Notes: generated by a model from the sequence alone, not told the origin. Numbered from the stretch's first letter, positions 1-7,398 are shown. The stretch is 8,384 nucleotides of DNA from Alphaproteobacteria bacterium (GCA_016869335.1 VGEJ01000098.1:1-8384), one strand, 5' to 3'. A program made the numbers and translations.

Positions 1-301
1 AACGAACGTCGGCAGCGGCCCCATCGTCATAGTAGAGCACCGCTCGGTTGACCTGGCCGAAAAGGCTCACTTTCACTTTGGGCTCACTCGAGGTCATCAT
101 CAGCTCGGGCGCGGGCGGGGCGGCCTGCACCTCCGCGAGCCGCTTGGTCAGTGCCTCGATCTGGGCTTGCTGGCTCTCGACCAGCGCCTCGAGCTGGTCG
201 AGGCGCCGGGCGACGTCGTCGTCTGCGCCGGCGCTCGGCGACGCAAGCGCAAGCGCGCCGGCCACAACCGCGCCGGCGATCCCCGCACCTAGTCTGGGCA
301 C
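1..301 (-). CDS. Outer-membrane porin, N-terminal part (cut by window edge)
   Basis: The first 100 codons of a secreted outer-membrane protein are present; the 3' end lies beyond base 1. The GTG start at 299-301 is chosen because it gives a clean Sec signal peptide: MPRL, then a hydrophobic Ala/Val/Gly/Leu stretch (residues 5-20) and an Ala-Gly-Ala cleavage site before Asp27. Residues about 29-60 form a heptad-like stretch (RRLDQLEALVESQQAQIEAL and on) predicted to be a short coiled coil, followed by a Pro/Ala linker. At residues 76-95 comes VKVSLFGQVNRAVLYYDDG, which I recognise as the first beta strand of alphaproteobacterial general porins. Such proteins form trimeric beta-barrels that let small solutes through the outer membrane. 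The gene starts 7 bases after the stop of the upstream lipoprotein gene, with only a weak ribosome-binding site (GAGAA), so translational coupling is likely. Porin assignment rests on this short N-terminal match; the barrel itself is not visible. Confidence 0.8.
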   Translation of the reverse strand, partial: MPRLGAGIAGAVVAGALALASPSAGADDDVARRLDQLEALVESQQAQIEALTKRLAEVQAAPPAPELMMTSSEPKVKVSLFGQVNRAVLYYDDGAAADVR

Positions 302-308
302 GCGGTTC

Positions 309-470
309 TCAGCGCTCGAAGATGACGAACTCGCCGTCCTCGCCCGACAGGAGCCCCCCTCCCTCGGGTATCTCATCGGCGGGCAGAGGTTGCGGCAACG
401 GCTTGGCACCGCAGGCGCCGAGCGCCACGACGAGGGCAAGGAGCCCAAGCGCGCGCATGAGTGCGGGCAT
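309..470 (-). CDS. Small lipoprotein, 53 residues, function unknown
   Basis: A 53-residue protein starting at ATG 468-470 and ending at TGA 309-311. It has a textbook lipoprotein signal: a short N-terminus with one Arg (MPALMR), a hydrophobic core (ALGLLALVVA) and a lipobox Leu-Gly-Ala-Cys with Cys20 as the acylated residue. The mature part is only 34 residues: a proline-rich start (GAKPLPQPLP), an acidic middle and the ending SGEDGEFVIFER. Residue +2 is Gly, not Asp, so by the E. coli sorting rule it would go to the outer membrane through the Lol system, part of which is encoded upstream. GAGGA sits 6 bases before this ATG, which favours it over the internal Met5. The gene lies 23 bases after dnaE and 7 before the porin, so it may be co-transcribed with both. 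It resembles short alphaproteobacterial lipoproteins of unknown role; I assign no function. Confidence 0.82.
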   Translation of the reverse strand: MPALMRALGLLALVVALGACGAKPLPQPLPADEIPEGGGLLSGEDGEFVIFER

Positions 471-476
471 TCCTGG

Positions 477-481
477 TCCTC
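477..481 (-). promoter_or_regulatory. Ribosome-binding site of the small lipoprotein gene
   Basis: Read on the minus strand the bases are GAGGA, six bases before ATG 468-470. It is among the clearest Shine-Dalgarno sequences in the window. It supports the 53-residue gene as real and decides its start over the in-frame ATG at 456-458, which has none. Confidence 0.6.
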
Positions 482-493
482 GACGCCTGCCGA

Positions 494-3400
494 CTAAACG
501 TCGCGCACCTCGCCGATGCCGCGGAGCGCGCTGATCGCTTCGCGCGTATCGGGCGACAGCGCGAAGCCACCGGGGAGCGCGATCTCGACCTCGCGCGCGC
601 CATGGTCGAGCACCATGTTGAGCGTGACGCGGCCGCGACCGCGCTGGGCGCGGCCGAGGATCTCCTTGAGCCGGGAGAGCGCCGCCGGATCGTCGAGCCG
701 GATGAGCAGGCCCGTCGCCGCCCGCGCCGCCTCGGTCGCAAGATTGCGAAGGCTCGTGGCGACGATGCGGGCGCCCTCGCCATCCAGCCGCGCATCGCCG
801 CCGACCAGGAGCGATGTGCCCGGCCTCAACAGATCCCGCGCCGCGGTGACCACTTCGGAGAAGGCCGTCACTTCGTATTGCCCGGTGGGATCGGAGAGCG
901 TGATGATGGCGTAGCGATTGCCGCGGCCCGAACGCCGCTCCTGGATGCGGTGGACGGTGCCGGCCAGCCGCACCGATCGATCCTCGCGCCCGAGGTGGCT
1001 CGCAAGCTCCGCGCAGCTCAGAACCGCGAGGCGCCGCAGCGTGCCCTGGTAGGCATCGAGGGGATGGGCCGAGAGGCAGAAGCCGATCGCTTCGAACTCG
1101 CGGCTGAGGCGCTCTGAGGACAGCCAGTCCTCGATCTCCGGCAGCGCCGGAGCGGCATGGCCTGCCGAGGCGCCCTCTTCGAACAGGCTGGCCTGGGCGG
1201 TGTCACGGTGCGGGGCCGCGCTTCCAGCATGGCGCAGGATGATGTCGAGTCCGGTAAACACCTGGGCGCGGCGCGGATTGAGCGAGTCGAACGCGCCTGC
1301 GCAGACGAGGTTCTCGAGCTGGCGGCGATTCACCACCCGCGCATCGAGGCGGGCGGCGAAATCGAACAAATCGCGGAACGGGCCACGGGCCTTGCGCTCG
1401 GCTACGAGCGCCGCCATGGCGTGCTCACCGACGTTGCGGATCGCCGCCAGGGCATAGCGGATCGCCCCCCCGCCGCCGGCCTCGGCCTCGACGACAAAAC
1501 CGACCTCGGACCGGTTGATGTCGGGCGCCAGGAGCGCGATGCCGAGGCGCTCGAGCTCGCGGCGGAAGCCGGCCAGCTTGTCGGTGGAGTTCAGCTCGAG
1601 CGACATCGAGGCGGCGAAGAACTCGAGCGGATGGTTTGCCTTGAGATAGGCCGTCTGGTAGGCGACCAGCGCATACCCAGCCGAGTGCGCCTTGTTGAAT
1701 CCGTAACCCGCGAACTTGGCCACCAGCTCGAAGACATGGACGGCCCGCCCCGGCGCGACGCCGCGTCCCGTCGCGCCCTGCACGAAGGTCTCGCGCTGGG
1801 CGTCCATCTCGGACTTGATCTTCTTGCCCATCGCCCGGCGCAGCACGTCGGCCTGGCCCAACGTGTAGCCGGCGAACACCTGGGCGATCTGCATCACCTG
1901 CTCTTGGTAGAGGATGACGCCGTACGTGTCCTTGACCACCGGAGCGATCGTCTCGTGCAGGAACTCCGGCTCCTCGCGGCGGCGCTTGCACGCGACGTAC
2001 TTGGGGATGTTCTCCATTGGCCCGGGCCGATAGAGCGCCACGAGCGCAATGAGATCTTCGATGTTGCTCGGCTGGGCGTCGCGCAGGAGATCGCGCATGC
2101 CCGGGCTCTCGAACTGGAACACCCCCACCGACTCGGCGCGCTGCAGCATCGCGTAGGTTCGCGCATCGTCGAGCGGCAGCCGGCTCCACTCGATCGGGAG
2201 GCCACGCGCCGCCAGCATGGTGCGCGCCCGCTCCAGCACGCTCAGCGTCTTGAGGCCGAGGAAATCGAACTTGGTCAGCCCGGCCAGCTCGACGTACTTC
2301 ATCGAGAACTGCGTCGCCGGCACGTCCGAACGCGGGTCGCGGTAGAGCGGCACCAGCTCGGCGACGGGGCGGTCACCGATCACGATGCCGGCGGCATGGG
2401 TCGAGGCGTGGCGATAGAGGCCCTCGAGCTTGAGCGCGATCTCGATCAGGCGGGCGATCGCCTCGTCGCGATCCCGCTCCTCGCGCAGCCGCGGCTCGCT
2501 CTCGATCGCCTGAGCAAGACTCACCGGGTTCGCTGGGTTGTAAGGCACCAGCTTGCACAGCCGATCGACTTGGTTGTAGGGCAGATCCAACACCCGGCCG
2601 ACGTCGCGCAGCGCGGCACGCGCCTGGAGCTTGCCGAATGTGATGATCTGCGCCACCCGGTCGCGCCCGTATTTGCGCTGGACGTAGTGGATCACTTCAT
2701 CGCGTCGGTTCTGGCAGAAATCGATGTCGAAGTCGGGCATCGAGATCCGGTCGGGGTTGAGAAAGCGCTCGAACAGGAGGCCGAAGCGCAACGGATCGAG
2801 ATCAGTGATGCCGAGCGCCCACGCCACCAGCGAGCCGGCGCCCGAGCCCCGACCCGGCCCGACCGGTATGCCCTGCTCCCTGGCATAGCGAACGAAGTCG
2901 GCGACGATGAGGAAGTAGCCGGCAAAGCCCATCGAGACGATGACGCCGAGCTCGAACGCGAGCCGATCCTCATAGGGTCGCCGCTCCGGGGCGCCATCGG
3001 CGAGGCCGGCCACGTCCAGGCGACGGCGCAGCCCGGCCTCGGCCCCTGCGGTCAGCGCGTCGGCTTCGCCGCGCCCGGCGGCGAGCGGAAACACCGGCAG
3101 GATCGGCGCCCGTGGCGTCGGTCGGAACGCGCAGCGGCGTGCCACGACGAGCGTGTTGTCGGCGGCCTCCGGCAGGTCGGCGAACAGGGCCCGCATCACT
3201 TCCGCCGACTTGAAGGCGTGGTCGGGAGTCAGGCGGCGGCGGTCGGTCCGGCTTATGGTCGAGCGCTGCTCGATGCACAGGAGCGCATCGTGCGCCTCGA
3301 ACATCGAGGGGTCGGCGAAATACGGCTCGTTCGTCGCCACCAGCGGCAGAGCCAATTCCCAGGCGAGATCAACGAACGCGGCCTCGGTGCAACGCTCCTC

Positions 3401-3955
3401 GGCCATGCCGTGGCGCTGCACCTCGATGTAGAAGCGGTCGGGGAAGATCGTGGCCAGTCGGTGCGCGAGTTTGCGCGCCCCCTCTCCCTGCCCGACCTGC
3501 AGCAGGCGTCCGAGCGGCCCGAACGCCCCGCCGCTCAGCACGATTAGCCCGGCGCTCGCATCCTCGAGATCGGCCAGTCGCAGCGCGGGTGGCTCGCCCG
3601 CCTCGCCTCCGAACAACGCGGCGGTTGAGAGCTTCATCAGGTTGGCATAGCCGACCTGATCCTGGGCCAGGAGCACCAGGTGCGCCCGTTCGTGCCGCCG
3701 ACCGTTGCCGCCGCCGAGCCCACGCCAGTCGCCCTCTACGAGCGCGAGTGCGGCGCCGATGAGCGGTTGCACGCCGCCCTTCGCACATGCCTCGGAGAAC
3801 TCGAGAGCACCGAACAGATTGCCGGTGTCGGTGATCGCGACCGCAGGCATGGCGTAGGCCTGGCACAAGGTCACCAGGTCCTTGATCTGGATCGCGCCCT
3901 CGGACAGCGAGTACGCGGTGTGCACGCGCAGATGGACGAAATCAGCGTGCGGCAT
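494..3955 (-). CDS. dnaE: DNA polymerase III alpha subunit (replicative DnaE)
   Basis: Catalytic subunit of the replicative DNA polymerase III holoenzyme, 1153 residues from ATG 3953-3955, close to the 1160 of E. coli. Domains in order: PHP domain (about 5-275) starting FVHLRVHTAYS; palm with GPGRGSGAGSLVAWALGITD (about 366-385) and MPDFDIDF, whose Asp408 and Asp410 match the E. coli catalytic Asp401/Asp403; a third catalytic Asp564 in KFDFLGLKT; fingers with RHASTHAAGIVIG and GYGFNKAHSAGYALVAYQTA; a clamp-binding motif QASLF at about 921-925 (E. coli QADMF); an OB fold at about 995-1040; and a C-terminal tau-binding region. The PHP metal site looks degenerate, so proofreading should depend on a separate epsilon exonuclease. 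A GTG at 3968-3970 would add five residues, but it has no ribosome-binding site, whereas GGAA lies 9 bases before the ATG. The gene follows lolD after 71 bases and ends in TAG 23 bases before the lipoprotein gene. Confidence 0.98.
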   Translation of the reverse strand: MPHADFVHLRVHTAYSLSEGAIQIKDLVTLCQAYAMPAVAITDTGNLFGALEFSEACAKGGVQPLIGAALALVEGDWRGLGGGNGRRHERAHLVLLAQDQVGYANLMKLSTAALFGGEAGEPPALRLADLEDASAGLIVLSGGAFGPLGRLLQVGQGEGARKLAHRLATIFPDRFYIEVQRHGMAEERCTEAAFVDLAWELALPLVATNEPYFADPSMFEAHDALLCIEQRSTISRTDRRRLTPDHAFKSAEVMRALFADLPEAADNTLVVARRCAFRPTPRAPILPVFPLAAGRGEADALTAGAEAGLRRRLDVAGLADGAPERRPYEDRLAFELGVIVSMGFAGYFLIVADFVRYAREQGIPVGPGRGSGAGSLVAWALGITDLDPLRFGLLFERFLNPDRISMPDFDIDFCQNRRDEVIHYVQRKYGRDRVAQIITFGKLQARAALRDVGRVLDLPYNQVDRLCKLVPYNPANPVSLAQAIESEPRLREERDRDEAIARLIEIALKLEGLYRHASTHAAGIVIGDRPVAELVPLYRDPRSDVPATQFSMKYVELAGLTKFDFLGLKTLSVLERARTMLAARGLPIEWSRLPLDDARTYAMLQRAESVGVFQFESPGMRDLLRDAQPSNIEDLIALVALYRPGPMENIPKYVACKRRREEPEFLHETIAPVVKDTYGVILYQEQVMQIAQVFAGYTLGQADVLRRAMGKKIKSEMDAQRETFVQGATGRGVAPGRAVHVFELVAKFAGYGFNKAHSAGYALVAYQTAYLKANHPLEFFAASMSLELNSTDKLAGFRRELERLGIALLAPDINRSEVGFVVEAEAGGGGAIRYALAAIRNVGEHAMAALVAERKARGPFRDLFDFAARLDARVVNRRQLENLVCAGAFDSLNPRRAQVFTGLDIILRHAGSAAPHRDTAQASLFEEGASAGHAAPALPEIEDWLSSERLSREFEAIGFCLSAHPLDAYQGTLRRLAVLSCAELASHLGREDRSVRLAGTVHRIQERRSGRGNRYAIITLSDPTGQYEVTAFSEVVTAARDLLRPGTSLLVGGDARLDGEGARIVATSLRNLATEAARAATGLLIRLDDPAALSRLKEILGRAQRGRGRVTLNMVLDHGAREVEIALPGGFALSPDTREAISALRGIGEVRDV

Positions 3956-3965
3956 GCCGCAGCGT

Positions 3966-4026
3966 TCCACAGGCGCGGGCGGGAGTCATCACAAACAAAC
4001 GACGAACACCCGCAATTCCTTGTGGA
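3966..4026 (-). repeat. Nested inverted repeat in the lolD-dnaE spacer
   Basis: On the minus strand the spacer reads TCCACA (4026-4021), 7 bases, GCGGG (4013-4009), 25 bases, CCCGC (3983-3979), 7 bases, TGTGGA (3971-3966). Both arm pairs are perfect and symmetrically spaced, so the RNA could fold into a 6-pair and a 5-pair stem around an unpaired 7x7 loop and a T-rich 25-base loop. It begins directly after the lolD stop and ends ten bases before the dnaE ATG, so it could affect dnaE leader structure or transcript processing. There is no terminal T run, so it is not a typical terminator. Chance is possible, because the internal loop barely pairs. Confidence 0.35.
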
Positions 4027-4713
4027 CTAGTGTGCGACGAGCACCCCATCTTGTAGTGTCACCACACGATCCGCTGCCTGGGCCAGGCGCTCGTTGTGCG
4101 TCACGATCACGGCCGCGAGGTAGCGGCTGCGCGCCTCTCCCACGAGCTCGCCAAACACGGCATCGGCCGTGCGCTGGTCGAGGTTGCCGGTCGGTTCGTC
4201 GGCCAGCAGGAGCTTCGGTTCGTTGGCCATCGCGCGCGCGATCGCGGTCCGCTGCTGCTCCCCGCCCGAGAGCCGCGCCGGGCGGTGGTTCAGGCGCTCT
4301 CCGAGCCCGAAGCGATCGAGCAGCGCTCGCGCTCGTTCCCTGGCCCGCGCTCGCCCCGCGCCCGCGATCATCTGCGGCAGGATGACGTTCTCCAGCGCCG
4401 AGAACTCGGGCAGGAGATGATGGAACTGGTAGACGAAACCAAGAGCGGCACGGCGCAGGCGCGTGCGCTCGGCGTCGGAGAGGCCGCCGCAGACCTGACC
4501 GGCGATCACGACGTCGCCGGCGTCCGGCCGCTCGAGCAGGCCCGCGATGTGAAGAAGAGTGGACTTGCCCGACCCCGACGGCCCGACGACGGCGACGATC
4601 TCGCCCGCCGATACGCCGAACGTGGCCTCGCGCAGAACCGCAAGCCGCCGCTCGCCCTGGATGAAAGTCCGACCGATGCCGCGAAGCTCGAGGACAGGTG
4701 TGGCCGCGGTCAT
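4027..4713 (-). CDS. lolD: Lipoprotein-releasing ABC transporter ATP-binding protein LolD
   Basis: Cytoplasmic ATPase of the LolCDE-type complex, which extracts lipoproteins from the inner membrane and passes them to the periplasmic carrier LolA. The 228 residues carry the full ABC set: Walker A GPSGSGKST (44-52), Q-loop Gln96, signature LSGGEQQR (148-155), Walker B LLLADEP with Glu173, D-loop NLD and switch His206. The segment FVYQFHHLLPEFSALENV (93-110) after the Q-loop is characteristic of LolD and separates it from MacB or FtsE. The start ATG 4711-4713 overlaps the permease stop as ATGA, so the two genes are translationally coupled; no separate ribosome-binding site is seen. An upstream in-frame ATG at 4758 would add 15 Arg-rich residues that do not belong to the family and lie inside the permease gene. 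Confidence 0.97.
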   Translation of the reverse strand: MTAATPVLELRGIGRTFIQGERRLAVLREATFGVSAGEIVAVVGPSGSGKSTLLHIAGLLERPDAGDVVIAGQVCGGLSDAERTRLRRAALGFVYQFHHLLPEFSALENVILPQMIAGAGRARARERARALLDRFGLGERLNHRPARLSGGEQQRTAIARAMANEPKLLLADEPTGNLDQRTADAVFGELVGEARSRYLAAVIVTHNERLAQAADRVVTLQDGVLVAH

Positions 4714-5954
4714 TCGTAGCGCAGCGCCGCGACGGGGTCGAGACGCGCCGCGCGCCACGACGGATAGATCGTCGCCAGGAACGAGAGCGCGAGGCCCATG
4801 GCCACGACCATGCCGACCTCACCGGGATCGACTTTGGCGGGCAACCGTGAGAGGAAGTAGATCTCGGCCGCGAACAGATCGGTTCCAGAGAGGCTCTGGA
4901 GCCACTCGCGGAGCGCCTGAATGTTGTCGGCGAAGACCAGCCCGAGACCGAATCCCGCGGCTGTTCCCGCGACGCCGATACTCGCCCCGGCGTAGAAGAA
5001 GATGCGCATCACCATGCCGCGAGTGGCGCCCATGGTGCGCAGGATCGCAATGTCGCGGCCTTTGTCCTTCACCAGCATGATCAGACTCGACACGATGTTG
5101 AAGGCCGCCACCAGGATGATCAGCGTCAGGATCAGGAACATCACGTTGCGCTCGACCTGCAGCGCCATGAAGTAATGGGCGTTGATCTGCCGCCAGTCGA
5201 CCAGCGTCACCCCCGGGCCCAGCGCCTCGAACAGCAGCGGCCGCAGGCGCTCGACGCTGTCGGGGTCGGCCAGCATGACCTCGATCGCCTCGGCCTGCCC
5301 CGGAAGGCGGAAGAACACCTGCGCCGCTTCCAGCGGCAGGAAGACGAAGGTCGAGTCGTACTCGTACATGCCGACATCGAACGTCGCCGCGACGCGGTAC
5401 GCGCGCCCGCGCGGTACCGTGCCGAGGGCCGTCGCCGTGCCCTGCGCCGAGATCAGCGTGACCAGGTCGCCCGCGCTGACGCCAAGACGCTGTGCCAGAC
5501 GATCGCCGATCGCGACGACGTCGGTACCCGAGAAGTCGGCGAGGCTGCCCTGGGCGATATTGGCCGCGACGAGCGCGTGGCGGCGCAGATCCTCCGGAGC
5601 CATGCCGCGCACCAGCGCACCGCTCGCCTGCCCGTTGGCGATCGCCATGACCTGGCCCTCGATGATCGGGCTGGCGTGATCGACCCCGGCAATGCGCCCC
5701 AGTGCGGCGGCGAGCCCACTGTAGTGGTCGAGCCCGCCGCTCGCGCCTTGCACCAGCACATGGCCGTTGATGCCGAGGATGCGGCCGAGCAGCTCGGCGC
5801 GAAATCCGTTCATCACCGAAAGGACGATGATCAGCGTCGCGACGCCAAGCGCGATGCCGAGGAACGAAAATCCGGCGATGACCGAGATGAAACCTTCCTG
5901 ACGCCGGGCGCGCAGGTAGCGCCCGGCCACCATCCACTCGAACGCCAAGGCCAT
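4710..5954 (-). CDS. lolC: Lipoprotein-releasing ABC transporter permease (LolC/LolE family)
   Basis: Inner-membrane subunit of the lipoprotein release complex; 414 residues, the family's usual length. Layout: cytoplasmic N-terminus MALAFEWMVAGRYLRARR with the family's RYLR motif; membrane segment 1 at about 22-49 ending LSVMNGF; a periplasmic domain of about 220 residues; then three more segments at about 270-294, 317-342 and 380-398. After segment 2 comes the cytoplasmic coupling stretch KDKGRDIAILRTMGATRGMV, typical of these permeases. Residues 178-208 (PRGRAYRV, then TFDVGMYEYDS) match the region of the LolC hook that contacts LolA. Only one such permease gene is present, so it may act as a homodimer, as proposed for the hybrid LolF type in bacteria without separate LolC and LolE; the sequence alone does not settle this. 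The gene starts 16 bases after proS and overlaps lolD by four bases. Confidence 0.95.
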   Translation of the reverse strand: MALAFEWMVAGRYLRARRQEGFISVIAGFSFLGIALGVATLIIVLSVMNGFRAELLGRILGINGHVLVQGASGGLDHYSGLAAALGRIAGVDHASPIIEGQVMAIANGQASGALVRGMAPEDLRRHALVAANIAQGSLADFSGTDVVAIGDRLAQRLGVSAGDLVTLISAQGTATALGTVPRGRAYRVAATFDVGMYEYDSTFVFLPLEAAQVFFRLPGQAEAIEVMLADPDSVERLRPLLFEALGPGVTLVDWRQINAHYFMALQVERNVMFLILTLIILVAAFNIVSSLIMLVKDKGRDIAILRTMGATRGMVMRIFFYAGASIGVAGTAAGFGLGLVFADNIQALREWLQSLSGTDLFAAEIYFLSRLPAKVDPGEVGMVVAMGLALSFLATIYPSWRAARLDPVAALRYE

Positions 5955-5970
5955 GCCGAACGACCTGGCC

Positions 5971-7299
5971 TCACCGCCGCAGTACGCCGAGGCGCGCCAG
6001 GGCCGCCTCAGGAGCCAGTTCCTCGCGGACCCCGGCGCGCCGCGCCTTGAGCTCGACGCGCCCCTGCGCCAGTCCCTTCGGGCCGACCGTGAGCTGCCAC
6101 GGCAGGCCGATCAGATCCATGGTCGCGAACTTGGCGCCTGCCCGCTCCTCGGTATCATCGTAGAGCACATCGATGCCGGCCGCCCGCAGCCCTCGGTTCA
6201 ACGTTTCGCATGCGTCGCGGCAGGCGGCATCACCCGGCCCCAGGTTGATCAACCCGACCTGGAACGGCGCGACCACGGACGGCCAGATGATGCCCTTGTC
6301 ATCGTGGCTCGCCTCGATGATGGCACCGACGAGGCGCGAGACGCCGATGCCGTAGGAGCCCATCTCGACGGCCACGGTCTCACCCTTCGGGCCCGTGACC
6401 TCGGCGCCCATTGGCTTCGAGTACTTGCTGCCGAAGGAGAAGACGTGACCGACCTCGATGCCGCGCGCCACCACGCGTCGCGCCGCTGGGACCTCGCGCT
6501 CGAACCGCGCGGGATCGTGCTTGTGGTCGGTGGCAGCGTAGAGCTGGGTCCAGCGCTCGACGATCGGCTGCAGGTTGCCCTCGTAGTCGACTTCGTTCGC
6601 CATGGGGTCGTAATCGAGGAAGTCGCCGTGGCAATAGACCTCTGACTCGCCGGTCTCGGCAAGGATCAGGAACTCGTGGCTGAGGTTGCCGCCGATCGGC
6701 CCGGTTTCGGCCTCCATCGGTATCGCCGTCAGGCCGAGGCGCGCGAAGGTGCGCAGGTAGGCCACGAACATCTTGTTGTAGGAGCGCCGCGCGCCGTCGC
6801 GATCGAGGTCGAAGGAATAGGAGTCCTTCATGTAGAACTCGCGGCCGCGCATGACGCCGAACCGCGGTCGCACCTCGTCGCGGAACTTCCACTGGATGTG
6901 ATAGAGGAGCTTCGGCAGATCGCGGTAGCTCTTGACGGACTGGCGGAAGATATCGGTGATCAGTTCCTCGTTGGTGGGACCATAGAGCATATCGCGGTTG
7001 TGGCGATCGACGATGCGCAACATCTCCTTGCCGTACTCGTCGTAGCGTCCGCTCTCCCGCCACAGATCCGCCGGCTGGATCGTGGGCATCAAGAGCTCCT
7101 GGGCGCCCGCCGCATCCTGTTCCTCACGGACGATCTGTTCGATCTTCTTGAGGACGCGCAGGCCGAGCGGCAGCCAACTGTAGATACCGGCGCTTGCCTG
7201 CCGGATCATCCCTGCCCGCAACATCAGGCGATGGGAGACGATCTGCGCCTCGCTCGGGTTCTCGCGCAGCGTTGGCATGAAATAACGGCTGAGGCGCAT
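5971..7299 (-). CDS. proS: Prolyl-tRNA synthetase, short alphaproteobacterial type
   Basis: Class II aminoacyl-tRNA synthetase that charges tRNA-Pro with proline. The 442 residues start MRLSRYFMPTLRENPSEAQ, the usual opening of this subfamily. Catalytic motifs are visible: motif 1 around GLRVLKKIEQIVREE (46-60), motif 2 in WKFRDEVRPRFGVMRGREFY (137-156) and motif 3 in MGSYGIGVSRLVGA (313-326). An anticodon-binding domain fills about 345-440. The long insertion domain that edits mischarged alanine in the roughly 570-residue bacterial enzymes is absent; only a short connector separates motifs 2 and 3. The start ATG 7297-7299 is preferred to a GTG nine bases upstream, which would add MPA and is not typical; the ribosome-binding site is weak in either case. 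It is the first gene of the cluster, with a candidate promoter about 40 bases upstream. Confidence 0.97.
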   Translation of the reverse strand: MRLSRYFMPTLRENPSEAQIVSHRLMLRAGMIRQASAGIYSWLPLGLRVLKKIEQIVREEQDAAGAQELLMPTIQPADLWRESGRYDEYGKEMLRIVDRHNRDMLYGPTNEELITDIFRQSVKSYRDLPKLLYHIQWKFRDEVRPRFGVMRGREFYMKDSYSFDLDRDGARRSYNKMFVAYLRTFARLGLTAIPMEAETGPIGGNLSHEFLILAETGESEVYCHGDFLDYDPMANEVDYEGNLQPIVERWTQLYAATDHKHDPARFEREVPAARRVVARGIEVGHVFSFGSKYSKPMGAEVTGPKGETVAVEMGSYGIGVSRLVGAIIEASHDDKGIIWPSVVAPFQVGLINLGPGDAACRDACETLNRGLRAAGIDVLYDDTEERAGAKFATMDLIGLPWQLTVGPKGLAQGRVELKARRAGVREELAPEAALARLGVLRR

Positions 7300-7346
7300 C
7301 GCAGGCACTCGAACGCGGGACGAGCGGCGTGAAGACGACGGCGCGG

Positions 7347-7375
7347 ACTCTAGGCAATGAGCCGCGCGCTGGCAA
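7347..7375 (-). promoter_or_regulatory. Candidate sigma70-type promoter for the proS operon
   Basis: On the minus strand TTGCCA (7375-7370, five of six matches to TTGACA) and TAGAGT (7352-7347, four of six to TATAAT) are separated by exactly 17 bases. Transcription would begin near 7340, giving a leader of roughly 40 bases before the proS ATG at 7299. It sits in the only gene-free stretch upstream of the cluster, after the cyclase stop, where a promoter is expected. No operator palindrome or riboswitch is evident in the leader. Confidence 0.5.
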
Positions 7376-7398
7376 TCACGCCGGGCACTCGCCGGCGC

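Noticed and set aside
1157..3547. A 796-codon open frame on the plus strand, antisense to dnaE
   Set aside because: It is rich in Arg, Glu, Leu, His and Gly with no recognisable domain, and lies wholly opposite an unmistakable dnaE. Long antisense frames are expected in GC-rich genes with strong third-position bias.
3956..3970. GTG at 3968-3970 as the dnaE start
   Set aside because: It would add only MERCG with no ribosome-binding site; the ATG at 3953-3955 has GGAA nine bases upstream and fits the family start.
5175..6050. A 291-codon plus-strand frame opposite the permease and proS
   Set aside because: Low-complexity Arg/Ala/Asp/Gln composition, no motif, and it crosses the boundary between two real opposite-strand genes; a codon-bias shadow.
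7300..7308. GTG at 7306-7308 as the proS start
   Set aside because: It would add MPA before the conserved MRLSRYF opening and has no better ribosome-binding site.
6676..7332. A 218-codon plus-strand frame opposite proS
   Set aside because: No domain or ribosome-binding site, and complementary to conserved ProS coding sequence.
7379..7397. Hairpin CGCCGG-7-CCGGCG just after the cyclase stop, as a terminator
   Set aside because: The stem is only six pairs, and TGATTG follows it rather than a T run. GC-rich palindromes of this size are common here; it could be a weak pause site only.
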